Shown here: one piece after another, positions 46,150-57,514 of the stretch
How the letters are laid out: the number at the start of each line of letters is the position of its first letter
Numbering within the stretch: position 1 is the first letter of the stretch
Assembly (NCBI GenBank): GCA_033439765.1
Contig: JAULSN010000008.1
Location: 868,001 to 932,000 of the forward strand
Length of the DNA stretch: 64,000 nt
DNA from: Lasiosphaeria ovina
Lineage: Eukaryota > Ascomycota > Sordariomycetes > Sordariales > Lasiosphaeriaceae
Direction: 5' to 3'
The notes under the pieces: model-generated
What the model was told of the DNA's origin: nothing
The model's database searches: none
Seen by the model: the letters and a program-made list of their open reading frames with translations, nothing else
Program-made: the position numbers and the translations under genes

Positions 46150-48135
46150 TCGCAGCCTCGGCCCACTTGCAGGGATTACGCACCAGCGAGTGGCCAGTTT
46201 CCCAATCGCGACGCTTGCGACACCAGGGCGCAGCCATTTTGAACGCAGCGATACGAATCAGAGCACGGCAACCAAGAGATTTGTTCAGCACTCACCCCGA
46301 TTCCTCAGCTAGCAGCCTCGGTGCGCGGAGCGGTGCCTGAACCGACTGGGCAGCGGATCGGATGGCGGATGCGATGCGAGTCTCGTCAATCCCACCCCCG
46401 CAGCGTTCAGCACGGACCAAAGAGCCACGGTAAGCAGGTTGTTTGCTCTGCTCCTCCAACGGTGACCGGCGGCCTGCACCTCCAGCATTGCTTGTCTCTT
46501 CAGCGCCGCTACGAATTAGGACGAATACATGGAAGACACGGAAGACATGGACCGTTCGTTCATGACCTGGAGTTCAGCCAAGCCAGAGCCGAGACCAGAG
46601 ACGTAACCCCTAGCTCCTCAAGAAGTGCAGCGCAGGAAAGGCGAGGAGGTGATGTTTATCTAAATGGTTGGAGTAAGCCCCCTTCCTCACCTCTCCCATT
46701 CAATACAAATCATTCAATACAATGACCGACCATCCGATCCAACAGTAAGCTACTCCGTCCTCGACACCGAAAATCCCCGTACCGTACCTAGCCCGCCCTA
46801 CCCTACTAACGACCCAGAACGCACTGCTAGCGCAAGGAGTTCGGTATCAGCGCGCCCGCTAATGCCAACAATTCCCTACCGTGCCTGGCCCTCCGACGCG
46901 ACACAGATCCTCATCCGAGGCACCCGAGGCTAGACGGTGCTGGTCGCTTTTTCTTCGCTGCCATCGTTGAGTACATCGGCCCAGCATGGTCCGACTGGCT
47001 TGCAAAGTCCCAGCAGATGATGGAGCTCGTGGAAGCAGATGGGACGCACGACCCCTTTCCTCTGGCCCTCGAGCGGCGCGACGATGTCCCGCGCCAGCGC
47101 CGTCTCTTGGATCGCCGCGTCTGCCCTTCCGGAGGGGTCTCCAACCACCCCGATGTAGGACATGTCACCGTCAGCCAGAACGCGAGTATGGCGGCGGGGT
47201 CGACAATAGGGGCGGCCAAGAAATGCGATGCTATCCGGTCACAGTGAGGTGATTCTAACGATGCCTACTCCAAGTTACCCTCCGGAGACGAATCGGGCGA
47301 TGAAGGAGCAGACGCCTTTGTTCTCATCATTTCGGCCAAGTTTTGGTCCCAAGAACCACGATGACGTCCTTGTCCTGTGGCGCGTCGGTGCTGGGGAGCC
47401 GCAGAGCTCACTCGAAGTGCGTGGGTACGCAGCCTCGGGAAGGCGTGTCGAGGATGGCCGAGCTTCGTGGACTGGTTCGCCTGTCGCAGGTGCCGTCGAT
47501 GAAGGAGGGGATGCGAACAAAATGCCCGGAAAGAGATCCGATCCGAGCCCAGAGGAAAAGTCATGGAGTCTTACCACCTTGGCTACTCCGACTGTGCCCA
47601 AGTGACCAGCAGCCTCCACATATTGAACGCGGTCGAGAGGGATTGCCGAGCCCCTCCATCGCATCCGCCATCCGATCCATTGCTCTCGCCTCAATCCATG
47701 GAACCGCTCCATCGTCTTGTAGAAGAGTTGGGGCCAATTCATCGTCAGCACCGGCGGAAGCGAGGCTGTCGAGAGAAGGTCGAGTCAACGGGGAGAACGG
47801 ACATCGACACTGCAGATACGGATCCCGGCCTCGCAGGGGATATAGCGAACCTCAGGTTATGCTAAAGCACACCAGAGAATGCAAAAACAACCTGACGGTA
47901 TCCCAATCTGCGCTCATCAACCCATTGCAGTGCCGCTCGGTCTCCGTGTGCCGAGTCTCCGTGTGTCCAGTCTCTGTGTGTCCAATCTCCGTGTGTCTAG
48001 CGTGTGTATGCCCGTGCATCCTAGCCTTTTATTAGCCATCCTATGCGCCCTTTCTTGTCGGTTTTCATACGTACCGGGTAGCACATCTCGTGTGCGCTTG
48101 GCCAGTTTCTGCGGTACCGTCGACCTCTCCTACGT
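46150..48135. other. Degenerate accessory DNA, no intact gene
   Basis: Fragmentary frames on both strands. Two stretches share a match in inverted orientation (gatcggatggcggatgcgatg, about 46355-46376 on plus and about 47660-47685 on minus), so the region includes diverged duplicate pieces. A 15-bp tandem repeat is listed separately. Confidence 0.45.
47940..47999 (+). repeat. 15-bp tandem repeat (four copies)
   Basis: gtctccgtgtgtcca-type units, four in a row with a few changes. In one plus frame it reads SVCRVSVCPVSVCPISVC, but no gene supports it. Confidence 0.88.
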
Positions 48136-48189
48136 CTACGAGCTGAGCCTGCGGGGGACTTTGCCTCCATCTGTGCGGCAGTCTCTTGC

Positions 48190-49300
48190 TAAGATGCCCA
48201 AAAGCTGAAGTGGGGATTTGAGATGAGGCTCTCGACTTCGGAAGTCTCCAACATCCTCTACCCAGGCCATTGACGCAAACAATGACCAGATGTCGAATTT
48301 AGTTGCAAGACTTGCCTGCCCTGTCATCGCCTCCGGAGCCATATAGACGCTTGTTCCTACTCCCAGTCGGGTTCTGGAGTCGCCTACCTCTCCACAGAGG
48401 CCGAAGTCGCAGAGGATAAAGCGGTTTGGAGCGTCTGACCGCCCGATGTTGCTACCCAGAATGTTGGAGATGACTTTGACTGCAACCAAGCCTCCCGAAT
48501 CTAACGTTTATGGCCCGATAAACAAGACCGAATCTGCCCCTCCCGATTGGCGGTGCTGAGCCTTTCCAATATCGAACGCTCGAAGGGCTGCCGAATCTTG
48601 AGTGGATGCGTGTGCTCCGCTGTGATGGTGCTTGGGTGTTGGTGTCGCTGAGGAAAGTCCGCAGTTACTGTTCTCGCGAGGCTGGAGTCTCAAGAACGGC
48701 AAGTTGCGGGATATCAAGAACCGGAAGCTCTCCAGGAAGCCACCAATGCACCTTGAACAGGATCTGGTCCCGCGTGCTACTTCCCATCCCGATAACTCTG
48801 TTGACCTTGGGGGCCAACAACACCCGCCGTGGCGTGCGATCAAATTGAAACACTGCGTCTTCGCTAGAGGCGTCTTTGGTAGAGGCGTCTTCGGTAGAGG
48901 CGTCTTCGGTAGAGGCGTCTTCCGTAGAGGCGTCTTCACGGGACGGTACGGCCAAACTTGGGTTGTCCCCCACTGTGATCGGTCGTGGAGCATCACACAC
49001 CTTGAGCCCATATCGACCTCGATGGAGCACTGCACCTTCGAGATTGATTGGCCCGTCACATGGATGCTACAACCCCATCGTCCGATTGTTGCTAGTGTTT
49101 GACCTATGACAGTTGTGCCAACATCGATGCCTCTGCCTATGCGCGTATTTGACATCAGGCAGGAGTTTGCTGCATCGTCGACAACGCGCAGAGCGTAAGT
49201 ATTCAATGGAAGGAAGGGTGAAGACTGTGCCAGGGTCGGGCTTTTCATCACAAAGCTTCGGTTTTTTTTGCGCGGGACGGCATGGTGACATGAAACACAC
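48190..49300 (-). pseudogene. FHA-protein kinase gene, broken
   Basis: Reads on the minus strand. FHA domain: LATIGRWGCSIHVTGQSISK, VQCSIEVD, VMLHDRSQWGTTQVWP. A 15-bp minisatellite follows and shifts the frame, then FQFDRTPRRVLLAPKVNRVI (end of the FHA region). The kinase starts with the glycine loop IGRGRFGLVYRA; after another frame change comes VAVKVISN with the ATP-binding Lys. This jumps directly to RFILCDFGLCGEVGD (DFG) and GVGTSVYMAPEAMTGQASLA (APE), then TKFDIWSLF. Helix C and the HRD catalytic loop are absent, so an internal deletion of roughly 80-90 residues is inferred. Two or more frameshifts plus the deletion make it nonfunctional. FHA-kinases of this type are common in filamentous ascomycetes. 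Confidence 0.78.
48855..48937 (-). repeat. 15-bp minisatellite in the FHA-kinase pseudogene
   Basis: About 5.5 copies of gcgtcttcggtagag. On the minus strand it reads STEDA repeats in one frame and KTPLP repeats in another; the upstream FHA frame enters in the second and the downstream frame continues from the first. Confidence 0.92.
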
Positions 49301-49398
49301 GATCGGGATGAAATGCGACCCAGATAAAATGCGAATGAATATGGAACCAAAGATGATCGACTATATGTAGATGTAGAAGACAGATCCCAGACATCCAA

Positions 49399-49808
49399 AC
49401 TAGTTCACCCAGGCAAGCGGCCCGAGCCGTTCAATGCCCGAGCAGCCGCTCCATACTAGGCTGACATTGTAGCCAATGATGGCTGTTGTTTTGGGTTTTT
49501 TCATGCCAGGAGTGCGACACGATCCAAGCCCCAGCGGTTTATTTGCGCTTCAAGTTAGGCCAACACCAATTAGCCAGGTGGGTTGGTCGACCCCTGACCT
49601 ATCAGGCATGCATGCGGGGGGGGGGGGGGGGGGTGGCTGCCAGGCACCATTGGTCGCCGTGCCGACCTGAAACAACAAATAACCGCCATGCAAGGGGGTC
49701 ACGAGGACAAACGCCGAGCCTGACTTTATTTTCGTGGGAACGTCGGCCTTTCAAAAGCTGCCTGCTCTCAGACAAGTACACTTATCCCAATCTCCATCGA
49801 CTTGATCA
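49399..49808. other. Intergenic with a 17-nt G homopolymer
   Basis: No gene. It contains G17 at 49617-49633. Confidence 0.6.
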
Positions 49809-50204
49809 ATGGCTTCAATAGTACAACACGTTGCTCAGCTCGAAGGACGTCTCACGAAATTTGCCAATGATAGGGAAATTTTGGATCACGACAGGTCCAG
49901 ATTTGAAAAGTCACCACAAGCCTCTGAATCGGGGAACACCACGCCTCGGCCGACCTCTGTGCCAGCCATCGAAAACGAAATGACGCGGATGCTCAAGTTT
50001 CGAGACACGGCTTTTCTCGCCTTGCCTTCCCAGCAATTCAGCCAGCAGGTAGGTCCATACGGAGCTTCAAGACTGTCACGACCAAAACCAAGCGAAGGAG
50101 AGAGTAGAGAGAGTTTCCTGGAAGCAGCAAGGCATCTCTGGAAAGACACATGGGGCACAGAATGTGATCGTCTTAACTACCGTTGGGAAGCACGAAGGCC
50201 ATAG
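49809..50204 (+). CDS. Short hypothetical protein with an N-terminal coil
   Basis: 131 residues: MASIVQHVAQLEGRLTKFAN, then a polar linker (SGNTTPRPTSVPAIENEMTR) and FLEAARHLWKDTWGTECDRL. It is open without introns and has plausible composition, but no family is recognised. It may be a truncated N-terminus of a larger lost gene; all its neighbours are broken. Confidence 0.35.
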   Translation: MASIVQHVAQLEGRLTKFANDREILDHDRSRFEKSPQASESGNTTPRPTSVPAIENEMTRMLKFRDTAFLALPSQQFSQQVGPYGASRLSRPKPSEGESRESFLEAARHLWKDTWGTECDRLNYRWEARRP

Positions 50205-50442
50205 TGAACTCGGCAGCAGCTTTGAGGGAAATATCGCGGCGTCTCGCCCAATCCACCAATTCCTGTTCCAGGTCAAGCGCGAGAGTCTGGCAAATGCTGA
50301 GGGCGGGAGGCCAACATCCTAGTATCTACACAGAACCTGGAAGCTGAGGAGAGGGAGGAGGAGAAGAAGATGCGGAAAAACAGGCCGAAGAAACGAGTCC
50401 CACAGAAGGCACAACCAAGGCGGAGTGAAAGACTTAAAAACC

Positions 50443-50459
50443 GGGGGGGGGGGGGGGGG
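50443..50459. repeat. G17 homopolymer
   Basis: Seventeen consecutive G between the short hypothetical ORF and the HET pseudogene. Confidence 0.9.
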
Positions 50460-50544
50460 TAAAGTCTGACTGGCAGAAGTAGGGGTCAGTATATGTGATG
50501 TTTTGGAGTAGACATTTCCAGTGTTCGCCCTTGTCTTGGCCGCC

Positions 50545-52007
50545 TCAAACCAGTAGAAATCTCTCTTTAAGCCTCATTCCGTTGCGCATTTCCTCAACGG
50601 CATGGCCCGTCATCCATCCATGGACGTAGATATCGCCCACAACCGTCCAAGGCCCCGAGCGAACTTCCTCATAATCCTCGGCCTTGCGCAATACGACAGG
50701 CGTGCGGCAACCTAATGGCATCACGACCAAATCTGTCTTCATCATTTCCGCCGCACCCATGCCTATCGAAAAGCCGTCGATTATGCAAAACGCGCGCCCC
50801 TTCATGTGAGTCCCAAAGCTTTTGACGGCTGCCTCTGACTCCCCACCCCGAGAGAGCACTTTATATCCCGTCAACTTTCTCAAGACCGCTCCTTGCGTCC
50901 ACCATGTTAGGGTTCTCGGCCGACCATACTGTGATGAAGGCCGAGCAGCACCTGCCAGCCAGATTCTGATGGTTGGATTCTTGGTCGAGACAGAGGGTTC
51001 GGCAGAATTCGTTTCAGGTTATTGGCATTCAACACGCTGCACCGATTCTTCAGTCGGAATGGCCAGTCGTGAAACGAATAAAGAACGCCTGAAGTATCGG
51101 AGTCCCTCGCGACGGGGAGCCCGACGTCTTGAATTTCGCCAAGGCGTATAGCCTCAATACAAAGCTCCCTTCGGTCTCCGCTGATGATGAACTCAGCTTG
51201 CACGCTGCCAGAGGCTGTGAAATCGCAACTCAGTCCAAGTCTCGGAGTTGGGCGTCGACAGAGCCAGTTTGGGACCCAGCTTGGCAGATAGAGTAAAGAC
51301 GCAGTCAGGAAGGCCCAAAAACTTTGTAAAGGGTGCCTCACAAATGACGGCAACACGTTGACTTGTCTCAATGATAGAAACCACGAAGTCTGTATAGCAT
51401 GCACGGAACAGACCGGCCGTAGTCCAGTCTCGGAAAGGGTGTGTAGGCTCGGGCTCTTCGGAAGAAGGCCAAGGATCCCGTAGATCTTGTCTCGTGGGTT
51501 TGAAGCTTTCTTGTCTCTGTGGGAGGAGGAGAGGAGATTGAGAAAAGCCTCGGCTCCTGAAACAGACTTGTCGATATTGGAGATAAGTCTGACAGGCCCA
51601 TAACATCTCCTCCTGCCGGGGCCAAGCCAAACGCGCAACCTCGGCAGCCGAATCGTAGATGAGTCGCATCAAGGAAGGGTATCTGATCTTCTTTCTCTTT
51701 CAGGTCCGTTTGGTTTATGCACAACGCATCCGCCCACAAGAGCGTCTCTCGCCCTTTTTCCCATCTCACAGAGAGCACCGAAGAGGCTGTTGGTGATTGG
51801 CACCTCATTATTTCCAATCATGATCGTCGTCGTGTCCTTGGGATCCCCCCCCCCCCCCCAAGTGTAGTAGGAGATGGCGATATACCGGCCCCTGGCGTCC
51901 TCCAGGCGAACCGGAGAGATGGAAATGACTCTCTCCAGCCCGACTTGAAGGACCCGAAGGAGTCTGATTTGGGAGTTCCCCAAAGGCGTGTAGAGATGCT
52001 CGGCCAT
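50545..52007 (-). pseudogene. HET-domain (heterokaryon incompatibility) gene with multiple frameshifts
   Basis: Starts at 52007 (MAEHLYTPLGNSQIRLLRVL) and follows the HET domain order: GRYIAISYYTWGG; frame change in an AAAAAGGG run near 51750; TLLWADALCINQTDLKEKED; frame changes near 51665 and 51630 around LIYDSAAEV and RVWLGP; then ASNPRDKIYGILGLLPKSP. The C-terminal part continues to about 50910, shifts again near 50930 (YGRPRTLTWWTQGAVLRKL), and ends with RAFCIIDGFSIGMGAAEMM and GDIYVHGWMTGHAVEEM, the usual C-terminal signature of long HET proteins. About four single-base frame changes and no spliceable introns at those points indicate a pseudogene. If functional elsewhere, the family triggers incompatibility-type cell death. 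A C15 run lies inside the HET domain. Confidence 0.82.
51845..51859. repeat. C15 homopolymer within the HET pseudogene
   Basis: On the coding (minus) strand it is a poly-G giving the Gly run after YYTWGGGG. Confidence 0.9.
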
Positions 52008-52349
52008 GGCGATTTTGAAGGAGTCAAGATGGCAACTGAAACATGGGGTCAGCGCAGGCAGCCATCTGGAAAAAAAAAGCTTCTTCTTGAACAAGTAACC
52101 AGGAGCGACTAGAACTACACGCCTGGCCAATGCTACGAGATGCACCATTCTCGGTTGCTGTGCATGAGCGCTGCCTGCTGCAATATGTGGTTTTGAGTCC
52201 TCGCATGGCAAAAAAGTATGCCACGCACAGGGGTAAAATTCACCGCCACTTTAGTTTAGCACACACACAGGTTCGGGAAGTGACGAGATCCGATCATTCA
52301 AAATATCCCATGCAGAGAAAGAAGAGGGCTGGAAGCGCGGTGGCCTCAT
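52008..52349. other. Upstream flank of the HET pseudogene
   Basis: No supportable gene. Confidence 0.45.
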
Positions 52350-52737
52350 CACACCGACGCATCCTGCTGCAAACGAGGGGACCAGAACTTGGCACAGGGG
52401 ACGAAAACCGGGTCTCCAAGCAGCTTGGCACAAACGACACCCTCTCCGCCCTCTTTCGTCACGACTGAACGGGCCCCGCCACCGACGCTATCCTCTGCGA
52501 GCCCCGCTCGCCTGCATGCCCGTCGTTCGGCCCGTCGAGGCGGACTTGGACGCGCCACGTACCCCGCCACGCCGCCACGCCGACGCCGACACCGACACCG
52601 ACAGCCAGGTATGGCGTCCCGCACAACGCCGGCCCTCATTCCGGCGGCGCCCAGCACGTCGACGTGCCATAGCCGACGGACGGCCGCATGGCCTGGTGAC
52701 GAAGACGGTGCTCGCCAGAGCTGGCTTCGAAGTCCTC
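52350..52737 (-). repeat. Diverged inverted repeat, copy A
   Basis: Its reverse complement aligns in blocks with 57515-57855: gaggacttcgaagcc, gagcaccgtc...ttcgtcaccag, gtcggctatggc, gcctcgacgggcc, and agacccggtt...tggtcc. The two copies lie about 5 kb apart in opposite orientation with many indels. Possibly an old duplicated gene; the product is not recognised. Confidence 0.7.
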
Positions 52738-55700
52738 TCAGTTCGCACCACCACGGCGATGCTTAGGTAGTAGTACTGGCTTCGAATTTCGCACTGTGCT
52801 GTCAGGTCGGCCGTAAGCAGTATCATCAGGATCTCATCGTCTTCGTGCCACTTATACATAGGGTCGGGTCACGCGCCAAGAGGTCAGTGGTAAGATAAAG
52901 AAGCGCGACACTGAGCTTAAAGAGGCGCCCCCGAAGGCCCCCGCTCACCCCCTTAGGCTGTACGAGCAGTACGTCGAGTTGGCCGGGCCGCCGGATGGCC
53001 GTCCCCGGGAGAATGCTTGCTGCCTTTTGCGCGCACCCCTTCCATATCCCCCCGCAATGCTCGACACCGCTCCTCTCATTCCTCTCCGCTCTCGATCCAA
53101 TCCTCCGGGCTACTGTTGCACGGCTCCATGCAGGCCGCAGGGCGAAGCGCGGTGCGGCGCCGCTCCCCGGTTGGACGTCACGTCCCGGGCAGGGTCCCCT
53201 TGAGGCGTAGGTGGAGGAGGGCCTTTCCAAGGCCGCGCTCATCTGCTAGGGACGGAGTTTTCGGCTGGGTATTTACACCGACGCGTGAGGGAGGCGGTGA
53301 TCGTTGCGGCCCAACCCTAATGGTAGGGGGGGGACAGGCCCATTGCCCTGATGCCCATCTTGGGGCGACGAGATGCACGATGGGAGTCTGGCTCGTCAAT
53401 CCCGGCTCCTAGTGTCCAACCACAAAGTCACCATGAGCAGTGTCTGCCATGTCTTACCGCTAGTGCTTAGGCTGAAGCGAGTTACCGTCTGATCAAGGTG
53501 TTCAATTACAGCTGCAAGTAGCCGTCTTCACCAGTCACCACCATCCTCGCTTTCTGTCGTGATTATGAGAGAAGACTATAAACATCATTGACGCAAACCG
53601 CAACGGTCGTCGTGGACTACAAGGGAGATAATAGCAAGGCCAACCATCATCAAGTGCCGTCAATCGTAAATGTAGAACGGGCCGTACTCGTATATCTGTA
53701 AGAAAGAAACAATCTGGATCCAGGGGGCCGATATCATAGGAAGGACATGAGATTGCGGATTGCTGATGTAGTCTAGCTATGGTATAGTTGCGTGGGCGAG
53801 TTTGAACCAAAACTCAGTCTTGTTGAGCGCAAGCAAGAGCAGCCATACCGCTAGTAGTCTGCATGGTAGTCATGTAAGCTAAGCCGACAAAAAGACGAGG
53901 AAAAGCATTTTGCGTACCGAGTTCTCCCCAAAACTCGGCGTGGAGCTTGGCGCGGGATTCATAGGCCTACGCGGCAAGCTTGCACACCTCGATACTACCA
54001 ACTGGCCTTGGGCGCACCCCGATCGCGCATCAAAAGCTGTGCCAGCGCCACCGTGCAAAGTACTTGAGCCCGTTACCGAGCTCCGTTGAGTAAAAGCCGC
54101 CGAGACGATAAGGAGATGGCACAAGACAAAGCAGCAAAGCCGTACGGGTGTGTGCCGGCAGCGGTTGACCAAAACTTGGCTGGGACGAGAACTGGGCCAT
54201 GAATTGAGACTTCTAGGCTAAACGCCCAGCTTCAACCGTCCTCCCTTGCCCGCGCTGCCAACCACTCCCGCGCGGCGCCGACAACCCTCGTCTGAGGCCT
54301 TTCCGACCCAATTCTACAATCTGCCTCGAGCGCGGGGCGGCATGCCTCTGCGCACGATACTGTCTCGCCCGGGAAGGGTGACTGATCTACTTGGCAGATG
54401 TCAGCATCGCAAAGCGGCCCGAAGCACGAGTTTTGGACGCCTACCTATCACAAGGGGTTGCCTTCAATGACGAGCAAAAAGGGCTTTCGGGGGGTCGCCA
54501 TCCAAGGTCATGCCCCCCGGGTTTCTCACGCCGGGCTTCGCCACAACAAAAGGCCAGGAATTGGGGCTTGCGCTGGTCAATAAGACACGATGCGCGTCCG
54601 TCACTACGTCCCAGAGCCGCACGCTCCCATCCCTTGAAGCAATTGGATCGTGAGAAGTTCAAGGTGACGGTATGTCCATACCGATGGCGCCACGAGGGTT
54701 ATCGCCTGGTTTACTTCGAAGGATGGCTTCGATTTCGAGCGTGAACGGCATGATCGTCGCTGGCGCGCACCATTCGGCTTGTGATTGATTAAAGAGTCTT
54801 CAGGACCAAAACTTATGTGCAAGAAGAATTTAGTCTCGCGCCGTGGTTAGAGAGTGCTCGTCAAATGCAGTAGATTCGTGGAGTCGCGGTATGCAAAGAT
54901 GACCAGGCGTTTTGAGGGTGTCGTCAACCTTGGTGATTGCGGTACCTGGGCCCACTGCTCCAACACCATGGGTACCGCGGTTACGACCGGTCGGTCATGC
55001 CACTCGACGGACGATGTGTCGGCACGCTCGTAGTCGGGTCCTAGGGGGCGGGCGCTTCCTACGCCGCCAAGGGTGACTAATTTCCCTGGTCTCGATCGTT
55101 AGGTGTCGGCACCACATCCCGGGTTGGCAACAGCGCGCGGCAGCGTCAGATGACGGCTGGACCCTCTCAGGTACGACCCATCTCTCCGCCGGCTGACTGC
55201 TAACGCGCGGCTGCACAGACTGACAGATCGCAGCTGCCCCCCCCCCCCTCCCGGAAAGCGAAGCTGCTGCCCGGAGAACAGACATGGCAAGCTGGTCCCG
55301 TCCGTCGAGGCTGCAACAGAGGGGACCATGCGGAACCCAGTGGTCGTGGATGACAACGATAGCAGTGTCGAACAGGACCCTCGACCTAGGCCTCCAGTCG
55401 GAAGACAGACACGTTTCAACGGCGAGGGATTAAGCACCCCAATCAGCAGGATCCGACCGATCCTGGACCAGGCGACGCTGGTAACACCTCAGCCGGTAAC
55501 TGGGCTTACCAAGGCACCTTTTACGCCGTCCGCCCCACAGATTGCGGTCCCTCCACCAAGGCCAAGGTCAAGGCGCCGAGGGCGGAGACGACAACAGCTA
55601 GCGCCAGTGAGGTTGTCCAGGTCGCCTCTGCCGGCGATACAGCGCGGGACAATAAGCAGGTGGGAGCGTGAAGAAAATGCCAACCTCCAAGGGACCATGG

Positions 55701-56298
55701 CGGCCAAGCCTTCGTGATCCTGCCGGGTCGTCCAGCAGCGATGACTGCGCCACACGTGCCAGTTGGGGGTTTCTCCCCAAGTTCTCGTCCCTGGTGCCAA
55801 CGTTTGGTCCTGAAGAGGAGCGCGCCGTCAACGTGTGGTGGTTGTTGCCGAAAGGGGTGTGGGTTTGGAAATTTCGTTGTCGGCAGGTTCGTCGCCAGCA
55901 CCGGCGGGAGTGAGGCGAGGCTGTCGGGAGAGGCTTGTGAGTGGCGTCGGACATCACGGGAAGGTCATAGAGGGGTGTCAAAAGGCTGTGTCAAGGAGCT
56001 TGAGACGGGGCGCTGGATGAGCGCTGCCTCGGTCGAGGTGTGGGTGCGGAAAGCATCAGGCTTTTCCCTGGGAGCGGTCATCTACCAAGTGATGATGACG
56101 TCAACGCCTTGTCTCTCGACGGCGCACCGCCTTGGGTGGCGCGTACCATTGTTCCTCATCGGGCGCCCAAGACTCGATGTCCAGACCCAGTTCTTATTTC
56201 TTGGGCTCTTCGTCCGGTGCCCGGCTCGCTTATGCGGCGGTAGGAGAAGAATGTAGCGGACACCAACCGGCGTCTGAGCAGGACCGAGGCAAGTTCGA
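52738..56298. other. GC-rich degenerate region without a supportable gene
   Basis: About 3.6 kb. Many frames are open because of base composition only. The motif ccaagttttggtcc or its complement recurs (about 54175, 54800 and 55790). A C12 run lies at 55237-55248. Confidence 0.4.
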
Positions 56299-56376
56299 GG
56301 CTGTGGAGGGAGGCTGTGGAGGGAGGCTGTGGAGGGAGGCTGTGGAGGGAGGCTGTGGAGGGAGGCTGTGGAGGGT
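56299..56376 (+). repeat. 13-bp minisatellite
   Basis: About six perfect copies of ggctgtggaggga. The unit is not a multiple of three, so it cannot keep a coding frame unit by unit. Confidence 0.94.
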
Positions 56377-57514
56377 TGCTGTCGAGAACAGGGCGGGGTC
56401 TGGCCGATTGGAAGGCGGACAAGTGGAGGCTATGTGCTTGGTTTGCTTTGGCAAGTTCAGCCCGGGTACGATAGGGGATTGTCGGCGTAGAGGATTTTGT
56501 CGAGAGCAATACGGGACAAGGGGCGGTCGATGCTTGCGCAGAGAGGGAGTAGATGTCCATGGGCATGCGGAGCTGTGCCGAGGATAGTTCGCCATCCGTT
56601 CCGGAGGCGGACGAACGCCATTGCAGTGTGATGGCGTTTCTGCCGGGGCCGGCCAAGATCGTTTGAGAGAGGAACAGTTGAGCGCACCATCTCTTCTCTT
56701 CTTGGGAGGGATCGTCCGGCAGCACAGTACATTAGGCTCTGTCACCGGGGCCTTTGCATGGACATATCCTCCTTGATGAGGTGAGATTGAGCATGCCCGA
56801 AATCCACTCATCGTTGCGCCTTTTGGCGGCTCCACGCTCATTCCACGCTCTTCCCTCAGCTTGGCCAGCTTCCCCATCGCCTTCCTTAGCTGGATCACCG
56901 CTCTGCTGTATTGTCAAAGGGTTGAGGCCGAGCTTCTGAATCTGGTGAAAGCGTATAGAGATGCTGGCTTGTCCAATGGTTCTGTCGAGACGCGGGCGTC
57001 GGGTCACTGCAAGTGCTGTTTACGTTCGGAAAATGAACTTTTGCGCAGATGCCTGAGTGCGGCGCGTCGTTCGGAATGTGGCGTGAAAGCTGCTAGCATG
57101 CGTAGGCAGTCTTCCGGCGCGCTGTGTCGAGGGACGGATGCGGCGGAATCGGCAACTCGCCAGTGTTTGAGCGGGAAAAGGTGAAGATTCGCGATTGTTT
57201 GGACCGCGATCTCGATGCGGAACTTGGCACAGCCGTGTCACGGCAGAATTGTGGGCGGTGTGGATCGGCCGCTCAGGTATTTGGCTAATCTTGCCTGTGC
57301 CGTTACCTACACAGTGGGTTTTCGTGGATGGGATATTCGGACGACTGGATGCGTCATATCGCCTTGTGGTTATTGAAGAACGGTCGGTGCTACCTCGATA
57401 GCAAGACTGAGAGTGTGTCAAGCCGCAAGGTCAGACGTGGAGAACTGAGTTGCGGCACCCGCTCGCACCGGCCCCGCGATCGCCGGTCCACGAAGCGTGG
57501 CGGCGGCCGACGGC
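56377..57514. other. GC-rich degenerate region
   Basis: No recognised gene or element. Confidence 0.4.

Noticed and set aside
47940..47999. SVCRVSVCPVSVC repeat as a Cys-rich peptide gene
   Set aside because: Only a chance frame through a 15-bp DNA repeat; no signal peptide or flanking coding signal.
55328..56900. Several 100-220 residue ORFs on both strands
   Set aside because: High-GC frames rich in Arg/Pro/Ser, none with a motif or splice-compatible partner; treated as chance.
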